Assembly: GCF_029023865.1 (NCBI RefSeq)
Contig: NZ_CP118969.1
Location: 62,001-126,000, forward strand
Source of the DNA: Lactococcus lactis
Lineage (GTDB): Bacteria; Bacillota; Bacilli; Lactobacillales; Streptococcaceae
DNA: 64,000 nt
Direction of reading: 5' to 3'
In this document: positions 8,756 through 17,132 of the stretch, in pieces
How positions within the stretch are numbered: position 1 is the stretch's first letter
Layout: each line of letters begins with the position of its first letter
Notes under the pieces: model-generated
What the model saw: the letters and a program-made list of their open reading frames with translations, nothing else
What the model was told of the DNA's origin: nothing
Databases searched by the model: none
Translations under genes and position numbers: made by a program

Positions 8756-10393
8756 TTAATCGGCCCAGAGTGCTTTTACTTTTTCTTGTACTTCTGCATT
8801 ATCTAAGAAATCATCATAAGTTTCACCAATACGGTCAATGACACCAGATTTACCAAGAACAACAATGTGATTGGCAATAGTATTAATGAATTCATGGTCA
8901 TGTGAAGCAAAGAGGATTGAGCCTTTAAATGATTTCAAACCATCATTAAGTGCAGAAATAGATTCCAAATCCAAGTGATTAGTTGGGTCATCAAGAACAA
9001 GCACATTAGCTCGTTGAAGCATCATTTTAGAAAGCATGACACGAACTTTTTCTCCCCCTGAGAGGACATTGACAGCTTTTAAAGATTCTTCACCTTTGAA
9101 AAGCATACGTCCAAGGAAACCGCGAAGGTAAGTATTATCGTCTTCCTCTTTTGTCAATACAAATTGACGCAACCAGTCAAGAATAGAGTCACTTGTATCA
9201 AAATCTTTGGTATTATCTTTTGGAAGATATGAACGAGAAGATGTAACTCCCCATTTAATATCGCCAGTTACGGTCCAATTATCTTCTACATCATCCATTA
9301 AAGCACGAAGTAACGTTGTTTGTTGAATATCGTTTTGACCAATGAATACGGTCTTATCACCAGGATTTAAGATGAATGAAATATTTTCGATAATCATTTC
9401 TCCTTCAATCGCAACTGAAAGATTTTCTACACGAAGTAAATCATTACCGATTTCGCGTTCTTGTTCAAAACCAACGAATGGATATTTGCGTGATGAAGGA
9501 ACGAATTCTTCAACTTCAATTTTATCAAGCATTTTCTTACGTGATGTTGCTTGTTTTGATTTAGACGCATTAGCAGAGAAACGAGCGATAAACTCTTTCA
9601 ACTCGGCAATTTTCTCTTCAGCTTTACGGTTTTGGTCACCTTGCAAGCGAAGAGCAAGTTCAGAAGACTCTTTCCAGAAATCATAGTTCCCTGGGTAAAG
9701 TTTGATTTTACCATAGTCAAGGTCTGCCATGTAAGTACAAACATTGTTCAAGAAGTGACGGTCATGGGAAACAACGATAACGGTATTTTCAAAATTAATC
9801 AAAAATTCTTCAAGCCAAGCTATTGCTTGAATATCAAGTCCATTGGTCGGTTCGTCAAGAAGAAGAACATCAGGTTTACCAAAAAGTGCTTTAGCAAGAA
9901 GGACTTTAACGTGTTCGCCAGAAGTCAAATTGGCCATCAAATCTGTATGTTGTTCAGCTTTAATTCCGAGGTTTTGCAAAAGACGAGCAGCGTCAGCTTC
10001 GGCTTCATAACCACCCATTTCGCCAAATTCTGCCTCAAGTTCGGCAGCTTTCATGAAGTCATCATCTGTCGCATCAGGATTCATGTAAATGGCATTTTTT
10101 TCTTGATTAATGGCGAAAAGTTTTTCATTCCCCATCATCACGACATCAAGTGGTGTTTGGTCTTCGTAATCGTAATGATTTTGACGAAGAACAGACATGC
10201 GTTCGTTTGGCCCCATTGAGATGTGACCTGTTGTTGGTTGAATTTCACCGTCCAAGATTTTCAAGAAAGTTGATTTACCAGCCCCATTGGCACCGATTAA
10301 ACCGTAACAGTTTCCCGGTGTAAACTTGATGTTTACTTCGTCAAAAAGCTTGCGGTCAGAGAATTGTAATGAAATATCAGATACTGTAAGCAT
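8756..10393 (-). CDS. ABC-F translation factor, YbiT-like
   Basis: A soluble twin-ATPase of the ABC-F group, which binds ribosomes; it has no membrane domain. I start at ATG 10393 (MLTVSDISLQFSDRKLF) because AAGGAAA precedes it; a TTG 36 bases upstream lacks a site. That gives 545 residues. First ATPase half: GANGAGKST (about residue 38), LTSGEH as a divergent signature, DVLLLDEPTNGLD. The linker is basic (SKSKQATSRKKMLDK). Second half: GQNDIQQTTLL replaces the Walker A consensus and lacks the usual GKS/T; signature LSGGEKVRVML; VLVLDDPTNHLD. The upstream leader holds a hairpin (AAAGTAG/CTACTTT, 10443-10461). Confidence 0.88.
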   Translation of the reverse strand: MLTVSDISLQFSDRKLFDEVNIKFTPGNCYGLIGANGAGKSTFLKILDGEIQPTTGHISMGPNERMSVLRQNHYDYEDQTPLDVVMMGNEKLFAINQEKNAIYMNPDATDDDFMKAAELEAEFGEMGGYEAEADAARLLQNLGIKAEQHTDLMANLTSGEHVKVLLAKALFGKPDVLLLDEPTNGLDIQAIAWLEEFLINFENTVIVVSHDRHFLNNVCTYMADLDYGKIKLYPGNYDFWKESSELALRLQGDQNRKAEEKIAELKEFIARFSANASKSKQATSRKKMLDKIEVEEFVPSSRKYPFVGFEQEREIGNDLLRVENLSVAIEGEMIIENISFILNPGDKTVFIGQNDIQQTTLLRALMDDVEDNWTVTGDIKWGVTSSRSYLPKDNTKDFDTSDSILDWLRQFVLTKEEDDNTYLRGFLGRMLFKGEESLKAVNVLSGGEKVRVMLSKMMLQRANVLVLDDPTNHLDLESISALNDGLKSFKGSILFASHDHEFINTIANHIVVLGKSGVIDRIGETYDDFLDNAEVQEKVKALWAD

Positions 10394-10607
10394 GTATTTT
10401 CCTTTTTTATTGATGAGAAAAATTCTCAAATATTTTTCGATAAAGTAGTTTGACTACTTTTGTGCTAAAAAATAAGCATTCTGCCCTTATTTTATCATAA
10501 ATCTTGGACTTTATAAAGCCCACTTTTTTATAAATCTTGACAAGTTTTTCATTCATGTTCTTACAAAAAGACGAAGTTTAGTTTCAATTTAGCGTAATTT
10601 TAGCATT
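10394..10607. other. Intergenic, leader of the ABC-F gene
   Basis: No gene seen. It contains the hairpin AAAGTAG...CTACTTT (10443-10461) and AT-rich DNA upstream of the ABC-F gene. Confidence 0.4.
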
Positions 10608-10710
10608 ACTTAAGTCAGGGTGACTATAATATATTTATTCCAATAAAATTTTTCATAAAGTTTACTCCTAAACAAAAGAATGAGCGGCTGGTTACCGCTC
10701 ATTTTTTTAT
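10608..10710. repeat. 103-bp direct repeat, copy 1
   Basis: It begins ACTTAAGTCA and ends with the terminator hairpin GAGCGG...CCGCTC plus T-run. It matches copy 2 at 10928-11030 at all but about three positions. It includes GACTATAATATATTT, which looks like a -10 region. Confidence 0.9.
10677..10709. terminator. Terminator hairpin in repeat copy 1
   Basis: GAGCGG and CCGCTC pair around CTGGTTA, with A- and T-tracts on the two sides. It can act for the gene relic that ends here on the minus strand. Confidence 0.75.
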
Positions 10711-10877
10711 TTATCGCTATTTTTAATGAATAAAATAATTGAAATAGCTAAAGCCACAAAACCAATTCCATTAAATTCGATAAATGTTATGAAAACATTT
10801 GAAGAATATCCCAACTGATTAAAGATAAGCACGGCAGGAATTCCTATCCCCAAATAAATAATGTTAGGACTAAAAAA
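10707..10877 (-). pseudogene. C-terminal relic of a membrane protein between the direct repeats
   Basis: An open minus-strand frame of 56 codons without a start reads GIGIPAVLIFNQLGYSSN, FITFIEFNGIG and ALAISIILFIKNSDK, then a stop. It has two hydrophobic segments like the end of a transporter, but I cannot name the family. Its terminator is part of the duplicated 103-bp unit. The 5' part of the gene is missing. Confidence 0.5.
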
Positions 10878-10927
10878 TTAAGGCTCCTATAAATAGTTTT
10901 TATTCATATTAGCCTAGTTTTAGTAAA

Positions 10928-11030
10928 ACTTAAGTCAAGTTGACTATAATATATTTATTCCAATAAAATTTTTCATAAAGTTTACTCCTAAAAAAAAGAA
11001 TGAGCGGCTGGTTACCGCTCATTTTTTTAT
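10928..11030. repeat. 103-bp direct repeat, copy 2
   Basis: Same length as copy 1 with about three substitutions (CAAGTTGAC for CAGGGTGAC; AAAAAAAAG for AAACAAAAG). Its right end carries the last codons of the cysD/metY gene. Confidence 0.9.
10998..11028 (-). terminator. Terminator of the cysD/metY gene
   Basis: The same GAGCGG/CCGCTC hairpin as in copy 1, followed on the minus strand by a T-run. Confidence 0.85.
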
Positions 11031-12307
11031 ATTTTTTCTAATGCTTGCTCTAAATCAGCAATCAAGTCAGTTACATCTTCAATACCAACCGATAATCGAA
11101 TGGTTCCTTTGGAAATCCCTGCACTAGCAAGTTCTTCGGCATTCAGCTGCTGGTGAGTGGTCGAAGCAGGATGAATGGCCAATGATTTGGTATCTCCAAC
11201 GTTGGCTAGAAGTGAGAAAATTTCAAGATGATCAATCAAATCACGCGCTTTTTTCTCATCTTTGTCTTTGAGTTCAAAGGTAAAGATAGATCCAGCATCT
11301 TTTGGATAATATTTCTGATAGAGCGCATGATAGGAATTACTTTCAAGCAGAGGATGGTTAACAAGTTCCACCTTAGGATGATTGTCTAAAAATTCTACAA
11401 TCTTTTTAGTATTGGAGATGTGACGTTCTACCCGGAGTGAGAGTGTTTCTAGCCCCTGTAAGAAAAGCCAAGAATGAAAAGGTGATAAAGCCGCACCCGT
11501 ATCACGTAATAAAATAGCTCTAACCCGAGTCACAAAAGCAATTTCACCCAATTCGGCAAATTTAATCCCATTGTAGCTTTCATCAGCTTGTGTAAAATCA
11601 GGAAAATTACCATTTGCCCAATCAAAGTTTCCGCCATCAACGATGACTCCACCAATAGAAGTACCATGACCGCCAATGAATTTCGTTGCTGAATGAACAA
11701 TTACATTAGCACCATGTTCAAATGGTTTAAAGGTCACAGGGGTAGTAAACGTTGCATCAACAATAACGGGAATTCCATGTTTTTTAGCAATTTGACCAAT
11801 GGCATCATAATCAATCACATTATTTCCCGGATTGCCCAAAGTTTCATAATAAATAGCTTTGGTTTTTTCATCAATCGCCTCTTCAAAATTCTTCAGGTCA
11901 TCTGGATTGACAAATTTAGTTGTAATTCCATATTTTGGTAAAGTCCCAGAAAAAAGGTGATAGGTTCCACCATAAAGGGTACTTGCGGAAACAATATTAT
12001 CACCGACTGTAGCGATATTCAAGATGGCATAGGTAATAGCGGCTGAGCCAGAACCAACACCAAGGGCTGCACTTCCACCTTCAAGAGCTGCGATGCGTGC
12101 TTCAAAAACATCGTTGGTTGGATTTCCTAAACGTGAATAAATAGCTCCAGGATCTTGTAAAGCAAAACGAGCTTCGGCATGGTCTGAATTGTTAAAAACG
12201 AAAGAAGTTGTTTGATAGAGCGGAACGGCGCGTGAACCCGTGACAGGATCAGGGACTTGTCCTGCATGGACTTGCAAAGTGTCGAATTTATAATTGTGAT
12301 TAGTCAT
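11027..12307 (-). CDS. cysD: O-acetylhomoserine sulfhydrylase (homocysteine synthase)
   Basis: A PLP enzyme of the Cys/Met metabolism family that makes homocysteine from O-acetylhomoserine and sulfide. The 426 residues match the long MetY/CysD subgroup rather than the roughly 380-residue MetB/MetC group. Seen: [35 protein letters not shown], and [11 protein letters not shown] with the PLP lysine (about residue 209). The ATG follows AGGAG. A short open frame with a strong ribosome binding site precedes it (12361-12399), so translation-coupled control is possible. cysD is the lactococcal name as I recall it. Confidence 0.9.
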   Translation of the reverse strand: MTNHNYKFDTLQVHAGQVPDPVTGSRAVPLYQTTSFVFNNSDHAEARFALQDPGAIYSRLGNPTNDVFEARIAALEGGSAALGVGSGSAAITYAILNIATVGDNIVSASTLYGGTYHLFSGTLPKYGITTKFVNPDDLKNFEEAIDEKTKAIYYETLGNPGNNVIDYDAIGQIAKKHGIPVIVDATFTTPVTFKPFEHGANVIVHSATKFIGGHGTSIGGVIVDGGNFDWANGNFPDFTQADESYNGIKFAELGEIAFVTRVRAILLRDTGAALSPFHSWLFLQGLETLSLRVERHISNTKKIVEFLDNHPKVELVNHPLLESNSYHALYQKYYPKDAGSIFTFELKDKDEKKARDLIDHLEIFSLLANVGDTKSLAIHPASTTHQQLNAEELASAGISKGTIRLSVGIEDVTDLIADLEQALEKI

Positions 12308-12360
12308 AGTTTTTTCTCCTATTTTTGAAAATTTTAGTTAGTATAAAAAATAGTCGTTAA

Positions 12361-12399
12361 TCACATTCGTTGATTATTCGTCAGCAATTCTTGAACCAT
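12361..12399 (-). CDS. Possible leader peptide upstream of cysD/metY
   Basis: AAAGGAG lies at good spacing before ATG 12399-12397. The frame encodes 12 residues, MVQELLTNNQRM, ending 54 bases before the cysD/metY start. TAATCA...TGATTA around its end can form a small hairpin. The last sense codon is Met, which would suit a methionine-responsive leader. Function is inferred only. Confidence 0.35.
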   Translation of the reverse strand: MVQELLTNNQRM

Positions 12400-12506
12400 A
12401 GCTTTCTCCTTTAGCTATAAAACTTATTATAATTATAAGAAATTCAGAAAATTCTAGCGATATGATTTTTTAATGGAGCTGATAGAACTTTTAAAAGTAG
12501 AAATAA

Positions 12507-12537
12507 AAAAATACAACTCAAGGTTGTATTTTTATTG
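12507..12537 (-). terminator. Terminator of the SDR gene
   Basis: ATACAAC and GTTGTAT pair around a short loop (TCAAG), with A/T tracts on both sides, overlapping the stop codon. Confidence 0.75.
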
Positions 12538-13365
12538 ATTGTGCTTTTCAAAGTAACGCATTGTAATAAGAAGAGCTTTACGAAAGATTTTTGGATGTTT
12601 ACGAGCAACATTTACCATGAATTTATCACCGAAAGAGTGGAGGTAGCGAAGGCTCGGTTTAATCTCCGTCGCAGCTTTATAAAAAACTTCAGCTAAATCA
12701 GAAGCTTTAGCACTATTTTTCATAAAACGGTCAAGTCCTGAAGCAACAGAATTTACCAAAGGTTGGTAAGCAGAGTTTGAACTCATATTCTTTTTAGTAT
12801 TTTCTAGGGCAATATTTCCCCAGCTTGACTGAGTTCCACCAGGTTGAACACAAACTGAACGGATACCAAATTGGGCAACTTCGAGGTCCAAAACGTCAGA
12901 CCATTGTTGAAGGGCGGCTTTTGTAGCATGATAATAAGCACCAAGTGGCATATAGACATCTCCACCAATTGATGAAATATTAACAATTCGTCCATAATTT
13001 TGAGCTCTCATTGTTGGTAAGACAAGTTGAGTTAATTCAACCGCACCAAAGAAGTTGGTTTCAAACTGATTGCGAATTTTATCCATTGGGATTTCTTCGG
13101 CTGGTCCGTATTCGCCATAACCTGCATTATTGATGAGGACGTCAATATGACCTGCCTCATCTAAAATTTTTTTCACAAAAGCTTGGTTTGATTCAGAGCT
13201 AGTAACATCCAGTTTTAGTGCTTTGATGTTGTTCTCGTATTGTGGAATTTTTTCAACGCGGCGTGCCCCAGCGTATACTTTCCAACCCCGTTTGGCAAAA
13301 AGTTCTGCTGCCTCAAATCCCATTCCATTTGAAGCACCTGTGATTGCAACAATTTTTTGTGTCAT
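12532..13365 (-). CDS. Short-chain dehydrogenase/reductase
   Basis: A classical SDR, 277 residues. Seen: ITGASNGMGFEAAELFAKRG (Rossmann glycine motif, about residues 8-27), NNAGYG (about residue 81), NISSIGG with the catalytic Ser, and YYHATKAAL with the YxxxK pair (about residue 145). The residue after the second strand (YAGARR) suggests NADP. The substrate is unknown. RBS AAAGGA upstream. A minus-strand terminator-like hairpin (13453-13477) lies in its leader region. Confidence 0.85.
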   Translation of the reverse strand: MTQKIVAITGASNGMGFEAAELFAKRGWKVYAGARRVEKIPQYENNIKALKLDVTSSESNQAFVKKILDEAGHIDVLINNAGYGEYGPAEEIPMDKIRNQFETNFFGAVELTQLVLPTMRAQNYGRIVNISSIGGDVYMPLGAYYHATKAALQQWSDVLDLEVAQFGIRSVCVQPGGTQSSWGNIALENTKKNMSSNSAYQPLVNSVASGLDRFMKNSAKASDLAEVFYKAATEIKPSLRYLHSFGDKFMVNVARKHPKIFRKALLITMRYFEKHNQ

Positions 13366-13444
13366 CTCTTTAGAGTCCTTTCAATTTGTCTGTATCTTGT
13401 TTTCATGATTTTAAAAGTAATTATACCACTTTAGTAAATCAAAG

Positions 13445-13478
13445 GCTAAAAAAACTTCCGCGGAGTAAACGGAAGTTT
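13445..13478 (-). terminator. Orphan terminator-like hairpin upstream of the SDR gene
   Basis: AACTTCCG (13453-13460) and CGGAAGTT (13470-13477) form a perfect 8-bp stem followed on the minus strand by TTTTTTT. No gene ends here on that strand, so it may be an attenuator of the SDR transcript or the end of a short RNA. Confidence 0.5.
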
Positions 13479-13489
13479 TAGGAGTATTT

Positions 13490-13546
13490 ATGAAAAAAGT
13501 TTATTTAGGAGTATGGAAACTATTATACGTTATAATGCTGAAATGA
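13490..13546 (+). CDS. Possible 18-residue peptide
   Basis: AGGAG six bases before ATG 13490; the frame reads MKKVYLGVWKLLYVIMLK, short, basic and hydrophobic. No homologue is known to me and no promoter is clear. The rest of 13366-13765 shows only AT-rich DNA and the stress-protein promoter. Confidence 0.25.
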   Translation: MKKVYLGVWKLLYVIMLK

Positions 13547-13713
13547 AACTTAAATGAAAAAGAAAATGTTTTTGTATTTTTAGAATCCCTTTTCTATAAA
13601 TCAATTCTAACTATAAGGACCTGAAGATTGAGTGATAATACTAGTTTGAAGCATTCTTAGTAAGAAAGTCATTTTTTATAAATGGTTTATAGAATAAATT
13701 GTACAGCGTTTAA

Positions 13714-13743
13714 TTGGACTTGCTCTCTGAAATAACGTAAAAT
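13714..13743 (+). promoter_or_regulatory. Promoter of the universal stress protein gene
   Basis: TTGGAC (13714-13719), 18-base spacer, TAAAAT (13738-13743), 22 bases before the ATG. Confidence 0.6.
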
Positions 13744-13765
13744 TGTAGTGAGGAGGACGGTTACA

Positions 13766-14233
13766 ATGAGTAAAAATTATAAAAAAATCCTAGTCGCAAT
13801 TGATGGATCTGAGCAGGCAGAAGAAGCGTTAAAAGAAGCTATTGTCCTTGCTAAAAGAGACAACTCACAATTATTCGTTTTACATGCGACGGATAAAAAC
13901 AGTATTTATGCAGCTGGTAACCCAGTTCCTGTGGTTCCTGCACCAGCTATTCCAGTAGTTCCAGCAGTTCCCGTACTTGAAGAAAGTGCAGATAATGAAG
14001 CTAAAGAAGTTTTAGACAAAGCTTTGGCAATTATCAATAATGAAGTGAAGTTTGAAGAAATTCGAGTTGATGGTTCGGCAAAAAATGAAATTGTCGATTT
14101 CGCTAAAGAACATGAAATTGATATGATTGTGATGGGCTCTTCAGGAAAAGGCGCTCTTGACCGAATGTTGCTTGGCTCTACAGCAGTTTACGTGGTTAAA
14201 CATGCACCTTGTAGTGTAACAATCATCAAATAA
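13766..14233 (+). CDS. Universal stress protein, UspA family
   Basis: A nucleotide-binding stress protein of the Usp fold, cytoplasmic. Start at ATG 13766 behind AGGAGG (13751-13756); this gives 155 residues. Seen: KILVAIDGSEQAEEALKEA at the N-terminus and IVMGSSGKGALDRMLLGSTA, the G-x2-G-x9-G-S ATP-binding motif. An unusual Pro/Val/Ala-rich stretch, VPVVPAPAIPVVPAVPV (about residues 47-65), lengthens the loop after strand 2. Confidence 0.9.
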   Translation: MSKNYKKILVAIDGSEQAEEALKEAIVLAKRDNSQLFVLHATDKNSIYAAGNPVPVVPAPAIPVVPAVPVLEESADNEAKEVLDKALAIINNEVKFEEIRVDGSAKNEIVDFAKEHEIDMIVMGSSGKGALDRMLLGSTAVYVVKHAPCSVTIIK

Positions 14234-14250
14234 ATTAGATAGATTTCAAG

Positions 14251-14278
14251 AATCGGCAAGCATTTGCTGATTTTTTTG
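14251..14278 (+). terminator. Terminator after the stress protein gene
   Basis: AATCGGCAA and TTTGCTGATT pair with one mismatch around a 3-base loop, then TTTTTTT. Confidence 0.75.
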
Positions 14279-14297
14279 TATTTTAAAAATAAATTCC

Positions 14298-14333
14298 TTG
14301 ACAATGAAATTCTTTTCGTTTACAATTGTAAAC
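14298..14333 (+). promoter_or_regulatory. Copper operon promoter with a perfect cop box
   Basis: TTGACA (14298-14303), 17-base spacer, TACAAT (14321-14326). The -10 lies inside the 16-bp perfect palindrome GTTTACAATTGTAAAC (14318-14333), whose core TACAATTGTA matches the cop box TACANNTGTA bound by CopY/CopR repressors. Copper should release the repressor and induce the four genes downstream. Confidence 0.88.
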
Positions 14334-14360
14334 ATAGAAATGAGAAAGTTGGATTGAACA

Positions 14361-14558
14361 ATGAAAGTTACTTTTAAAACCCTTGATGGACGTACAATGA
14401 CTAAAGAATTTGCTAGTGTAGATGAATTCGTAACACTACAAAATCGTGAAATTCCGGCAATTGATGATTCAGCGAAAGTTCTTGAAGTTGTAATTTCTGG
14501 ACAAGTTGAAGAATTTAGTGGAAATGTTGCTGATTTGTATTTCAAACTTAGTAAATAA
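14361..14558 (+). CDS. yahC: YahC, small protein of the copper operon (DUF4649-like)
   Basis: 65 residues, acidic, no cysteine and no membrane segment: MKVTFKTLDGRTMTKEF... I recognise the shape of the streptococcal DUF4649 family; its function is unknown. First gene behind the cop box. The name follows the CopR-regulated yahCD-yaiAB operon as I remember it from L. lactis IL1403. Confidence 0.75.
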   Translation: MKVTFKTLDGRTMTKEFASVDEFVTLQNREIPAIDDSAKVLEVVISGQVEEFSGNVADLYFKLSK

Positions 14559-14588
14559 GAATCTGAAATCATGAATGGAGGAGGAAAG

Positions 14589-15210
14589 ATGACAGATTAT
14601 GTTTTTAAGGCAGGTCGTAAAGATTTGGCACCTCTTTTGTTATTACATAGCACGGGTGGAGATGAGCATCAATTAGTAGAAATTGCTGAAATGATTGCCC
14701 CCTTCACATCCTATTTTGTCAATTCGTGGACGTATTAATGAGCAAGGAGTCAATCGTTATTTTAAACTCCGAGGCTTAGGTGGTTTTACTAAAGAAAATT
14801 TTGATCTTGAATCTTTAGATGAAGAAACAGACTGGTTGACGGATGAGGTCAGTTTGTTGGCTGAAAAACATGACCTTGACGTCCATAAAATGATAGCTAT
14901 CGGTTATTCAAATGGTGCAAATGTAGCTTTGAATATGTTTCTTAGAGGAAAAATAAATTTTGATAAAATTATTGCCTTTCATGGGATGCAATTGGAAGAC
15001 TTTGAACAGACCGTTCAACTTGATGATAAGCATGTCTTTCTAAGCTATGCACCAAATGATATGATTGTTCCTCAGAAAAACTTTGGTGATTTAAAAGGTG
15101 ATTTGGAAGATTCAGGCTGTCAGCTTGAAATATATGAAAGTTCACTTGGTCATCAATTGACGCAAGAGGAAGTTTTAGCCGCTAATAAATGGCTTACAGA
15201 AACAAAATAA
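14589..15210 (+). pseudogene. yahD: YahD serine hydrolase gene with a frameshift
   Basis: YahD is a copper-inducible alpha/beta serine hydrolase, normally about 206 residues. Here ATG 14589, behind GGAGGA, reads MTDYVFKAGRKDLAP, LLLLHSTGGDEHQLVEIAEM and IAP, then shifts and stops at 14736-14738. The rest continues in the next frame (SHPILSIRGRINEQGVNRYF... to the stop at 15210). It includes the nucleophile elbow IGYSNGAN, the acid region SYAPNDMIVP and the catalytic-His region SLGHQL. The break is a run of five C at 14698-14702; four C would restore one frame. The 3' part would not fold without the N-terminus, so the enzyme is probably lost unless the base is a sequencing error or slippage. 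Confidence 0.85.
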
Positions 15211-15260
15211 TTTTGTATTGAAAAAGTTTCAGTGCAAAGTAACTAAATAGGAGAAAACAA

Positions 15261-16430
15261 ATGGCTGAATTAACAAAAATTGAAACAAAAATACCTGAAA
15301 ATCTTACTCTTGGTGGTGTTCACCACGTAACAGCAATCACCTCAAGTGCTCAAAAAATCTATGATTTTTTCACAAATATCTTGGGTCTGCGTTTAGCAAA
15401 ATTAACAGTCAATCAAGATGACTATGAAACTTATCACCTCTTTTTCACAGAAGAAGATGGGCATGGAGCTGATATGACTTTCTTTGATTTCAAAGATATT
15501 CCTAAAGGAAATCATGGGGTTAATAATATCGAACGTGCTTCATTCCGTGTACCGACAGATGCATCCTTAGATTATTGGACCCGTCGTTTTGACAATGCCC
15601 ATGTTAAACATGGCGAAATTTCTAGTAAATTTGGTCAAAAAACCTTAGAGTTCGAAGATTTTGATGGTCAATTATATCAATTGATTTCTGACCAAAATAA
15701 TAGTGGGGATGATTCAAAAGGACGTTCTTGGCAACTTTCAAATGTTCCACAAGAGCATGGAATTACTGGACTTGGCCCAGTTTTTGTAAAAGTTGAAAAT
15801 GCTGAAAATCTTCGGACCATTTTGGAAACAGTTTTTGGCTTCCGTTACGCTGGTCAAGAAGATGATTTACATCTTTTTGAAGTGGCGAATGGTGGAAATG
15901 GAGCAGCTTTGATTCTTCAAGAAGCTGGTGAAAAAGAAGCTTACGCTTATCAAGGTTATGGTACGATTCATCATTTAGCTCTGGGAACAGCAAATCCTGA
16001 AACTTTAAACTATTGGATTGAACGCATTAAGGCTTTCCGTTTGCCACATTCTGGTTTGGTTGACCGTTTCTATTTCTCAAGTGAATATGTCAGAGTAGCA
16101 CCAGGAGTTCTCTTTGAAATTGCGACTTACACACCAGGGATTGGGGCATTGGACATGGCAAAATCAGGTCTAGGAGCTGTTGATTCTTATGAAGAAGCTT
16201 TAATTACTTCTGGTTTCTGGATTGACCAAACAAAGGAAGAATCAGGTTTATCTTTGAGCTTACCTCCTCATTTATTCCCCGGAGATGAAGCTACTAAAGC
16301 GAGAACAGCCGCAAGTTTACGTCCATTGGACACTTCAGATGCTCATCGTGACCGCACAAAAGATGAACTATGGACTGTTGAAAAAGTATTGGAACACAAA
16401 GCTGGAACTCCGGCTGAAACAGTGCAATAA
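15261..16430 (+). CDS. yaiA: Ring-cleaving dioxygenase-like glyoxalase/VOC protein
   Basis: 389 residues with two glyoxalase/bleomycin-resistance/dioxygenase (VOC) modules: GVHHVTAITSSAQKIYDFF at about residues 18-36 and IHHLALGTANPETLNYWI in the second half. The paired His ligands typical of metal binding are visible, and FEIATYTPGIG near the C-terminus supplies the glutamate. Such proteins are annotated as MhqO-like extradiol dioxygenases. Membership of the copper operon suggests a role in quinone or oxidative stress under copper. AGGAG upstream; 10 bases separate it from the next gene. Confidence 0.82.
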   Translation: MAELTKIETKIPENLTLGGVHHVTAITSSAQKIYDFFTNILGLRLAKLTVNQDDYETYHLFFTEEDGHGADMTFFDFKDIPKGNHGVNNIERASFRVPTDASLDYWTRRFDNAHVKHGEISSKFGQKTLEFEDFDGQLYQLISDQNNSGDDSKGRSWQLSNVPQEHGITGLGPVFVKVENAENLRTILETVFGFRYAGQEDDLHLFEVANGGNGAALILQEAGEKEAYAYQGYGTIHHLALGTANPETLNYWIERIKAFRLPHSGLVDRFYFSSEYVRVAPGVLFEIATYTPGIGALDMAKSGLGAVDSYEEALITSGFWIDQTKEESGLSLSLPPHLFPGDEATKARTAASLRPLDTSDAHRDRTKDELWTVEKVLEHKAGTPAETVQ

Positions 16431-16440
16431 AGGAGAACTG

Positions 16441-17031
16441 ATGAAATCATATCAAGCAAATGAGCTCGACGAAAAAACAGTCTATAAACTTCTGTCAGGC
16501 AGTATTGTTCCGCGCCCAATTGCTTGGGTGACCAGTCAAAATCTCGAAGGTCTAGTTAATGTGGCCCCCTTTAGTTTTTTCAATGTTGCTTCGTCAAATC
16601 CACCACTTTTATCCATTTCGTTTACGGGAAATAAAGATAGTTTGAATAATTTATTGACGACGAAAGAAGCAGTGGTTCACCTTGTGAATGAGGATAATGT
16701 GGAGCTAATGAATCAAACGGCAGCACCATTAGCGGAGCATATTAGTGAAGCGGAAGAATTTTCACTTGAACTTGTCCCTTCTCAGAAAGTTCAGGTTCCA
16801 AGTTTAAAGGAGTCAAATGTTCGTTTAGAAACTAAATTGTATCATCATTTACCTTTAGGAGAGAGTGGGCATTTAGTTCTTCTTGAAGTTGTCAATTTCT
16901 CTTTTGCAGAGGAACTATTGGATGAGGGAAACTTTCATGTCAATCTAAATAAACTCAAACCAGTTGGGCGTTTAGCGGGTGATGATTACAGTACCTTAGG
17001 AAATCGATTCAGCCTTTTACGACCTAGATAA
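16441..17031 (+). CDS. yaiB: Flavin reductase-like FMN-binding protein
   Basis: 196 residues of the FMN-binding split-barrel (flavoredoxin/DIM6-NTAB) family: LLSGSIVPRPIAWVTSQ (about residues 17-33), NVAPFSFFNVASSNPPLLSI, and the C-terminal KPVGRLAGDDYSTLGNRFSL. Probably binds FMN and handles reducing equivalents. The ATG follows AAAGGAG with correct spacing. Last gene of the copper operon, followed by a strong terminator. Confidence 0.82.
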   Translation: MKSYQANELDEKTVYKLLSGSIVPRPIAWVTSQNLEGLVNVAPFSFFNVASSNPPLLSISFTGNKDSLNNLLTTKEAVVHLVNEDNVELMNQTAAPLAEHISEAEEFSLELVPSQKVQVPSLKESNVRLETKLYHHLPLGESGHLVLLEVVNFSFAEELLDEGNFHVNLNKLKPVGRLAGDDYSTLGNRFSLLRPR

Positions 17032-17038
17032 ATAAAAA

Positions 17039-17069
17039 AACTTACTGATGATTGGTCAGTAAGTTTTTA
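17039..17069 (+). terminator. Terminator of the copper operon
   Basis: AACTTACTGA and TCAGTAAGTT form a perfect 10-bp stem followed by TTTTT. Confidence 0.9.
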
Positions 17070-17132
17070 TTTGCTTTAAAAATAAAAAATAACCCGAAGG
17101 TCATTTTTATTATTTAACTTCTTTAAATTTGA

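Noticed and set aside
16285-16440. Longer start for the flavin-reductase-like gene overlapping yaiA
   Set aside because: The extra 52 codons lie inside yaiA in another frame; the ATG at 16441 has AAAGGAG at correct spacing and matches the family start.
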